Below are positions 5,638 to 6,106 of a stretch of 6,106 bases of DNA, in pieces. Numbering within the stretch: the first letter of the stretch is position 1; each line of letters opens with the position of its first letter. The stretch covers positions 1 to 6,106 of the forward strand of contig CAMWWG010000065.1 of NCBI GenBank assembly GCA_947177935.1. Direction: 5' to 3'. A model generated the notes under the pieces. The model was not told the DNA's origin. It saw only the letters and a program-made list of their open reading frames with translations, and made no database searches. This DNA is from an uncultured Ruminococcus sp. GTDB taxonomy: Bacteria; Bacillota; Clostridia; Oscillospirales; Ruminococcaceae. Position numbers and translations under genes: made by a program.

Positions 5638-6106
5638 TTATCCGAACACAAACTGATAACAGATCCCCAGCCATTCACGAACCCAGTAGGACGGCACTAA
5701 ATACCAGGAAGTTTTTGCACAGACTGCTGTACATTCCAGATTTAAACTATCTGCAATTCTGGATGCCCTGTATTGATGATAGCCGTCTGTCACAATAATA
5801 ATCTGTGATCCCAGTTCATGGACATCCAGGATTTCTTTAGCATTTTCAAAATTTTCCTGCGTGGAAGTGGAGCTGTCTTCCTGATAGATCCTTTCCGGAT
5901 TGATCTGTTTTTCCTGAATCAGATAATTTTTCATGCACTCAGCTTCACTGATGACCTCATCACTTCCCTGACCGCCGCAGACAATCACGCAAACTTCCGG
6001 ATGCTGTTCCAGATAAGCTGCCCCGGCATCAAGTCGTTTTTTCAACATCAGCGTTGGTGCACCATCCTTGCGAACCTTACAGCCGAGGATCAACACAGTT
6101 GCAGGA
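5638..6106 (-). CDS. DUF218/YdcF-like (SanA/ElyC family) protein, N-terminus outside window
   Basis: A 153-residue or longer fragment of a DUF218 domain protein. Counting from the GTG at 6096, it has VLILGCKV at the start, MLKKRLDAG (17-25), IVCGGQG (38-44), SEAECMKNYL (50-59), the EDSSTSTQEN motif (73-82) and IIVTDGYHQYRA (100-111), in the order and spacing of the family. The GTG could be taken as a start, but the frame stays open to the right edge with Pro-Ala-Thr codons before it, and relatives have a strand, often with membrane helices, before this point. I therefore call it partial at its 5' end. The family includes YdcF, SanA and ElyC of Escherichia coli; SanA and ElyC are linked to cell-envelope integrity, but the biochemical role of most members is unknown. 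The stop is TAA at 5638-5640, 58 nt before the phosphoesterase, so the two may be co-transcribed. Confidence 0.87.
   Translation of the reverse strand, partial: PATVLILGCKVRKDGAPTLMLKKRLDAGAAYLEQHPEVCVIVCGGQGSDEVISEAECMKNYLIQEKQINPERIYQEDSSTSTQENFENAKEILDVHELGSQIIIVTDGYHQYRASRIADSLNLECTAVCAKTSWYLVPSYWVREWLGICYQFVFG

Overview
The window looks like chromosomal DNA from an anaerobic, fermentative, low- to mid-GC member of the Bacillota, most probably class Clostridia. The reasons are a bifunctional aldehyde/alcohol dehydrogenase (AdhE) with a Clostridia-like sequence, strong AGGAG-type ribosome binding sites, a near-consensus sigma-A promoter with AT-rich flanks, and housekeeping neighbours (a DUF218 protein, a small metallophosphoesterase, an APH-fold kinase) common in gut Clostridia. 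I cannot name the genus from the sequence alone.

Layout, left to right. At 1-440 lies the 3' part of a GNAT acetyltransferase on the + strand, the only + strand gene. A perfect 10-bp hairpin at 479-510 sits between it and the convergent minus-strand genes and probably terminates both. All remaining genes are on the minus strand and are best read from right to left: a DUF218/YdcF-like protein cut by the right edge (5638-6106), a calcineurin-like phosphoesterase (4977-5579), a strong promoter with Rex-like operator candidates (about 4888-4959), adhE (2189-4795), an intergenic spacer holding two palindromes (2132-2173), a degenerate AdhE-derived protein (1358-2116), and an APH/choline-kinase-fold phosphotransferase (564-1313). 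The last three genes are separated by 72 and 44 nt with no convincing terminator between them, so adhE, its degenerate paralogue and the kinase probably form one transcription unit ending at 479-510.

How the genes work together. AdhE converts acetyl-CoA to ethanol through acetaldehyde and oxidises two NADH; the putative Rex sites at its promoter would tie it to the NADH/NAD+ ratio. The unusual part is the next gene. It is a 252-residue protein plainly derived from the iron-ADH half of AdhE, with some segments nearly identical to it. It has lost the GGGS nucleotide-binding motif, the GTGSE motif and all four metal ligands, yet its reading frame is intact. It looks like a retained pseudoenzyme, possibly a regulator or structural partner of AdhE, which forms filaments (spirosomes) in other bacteria. 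The kinase after it has a D in place of the conserved N of the HGDxxxxN motif. The possible three-gene unit of AdhE, inactive AdhE-like protein and atypical kinase is the part of this window most likely to be undescribed.
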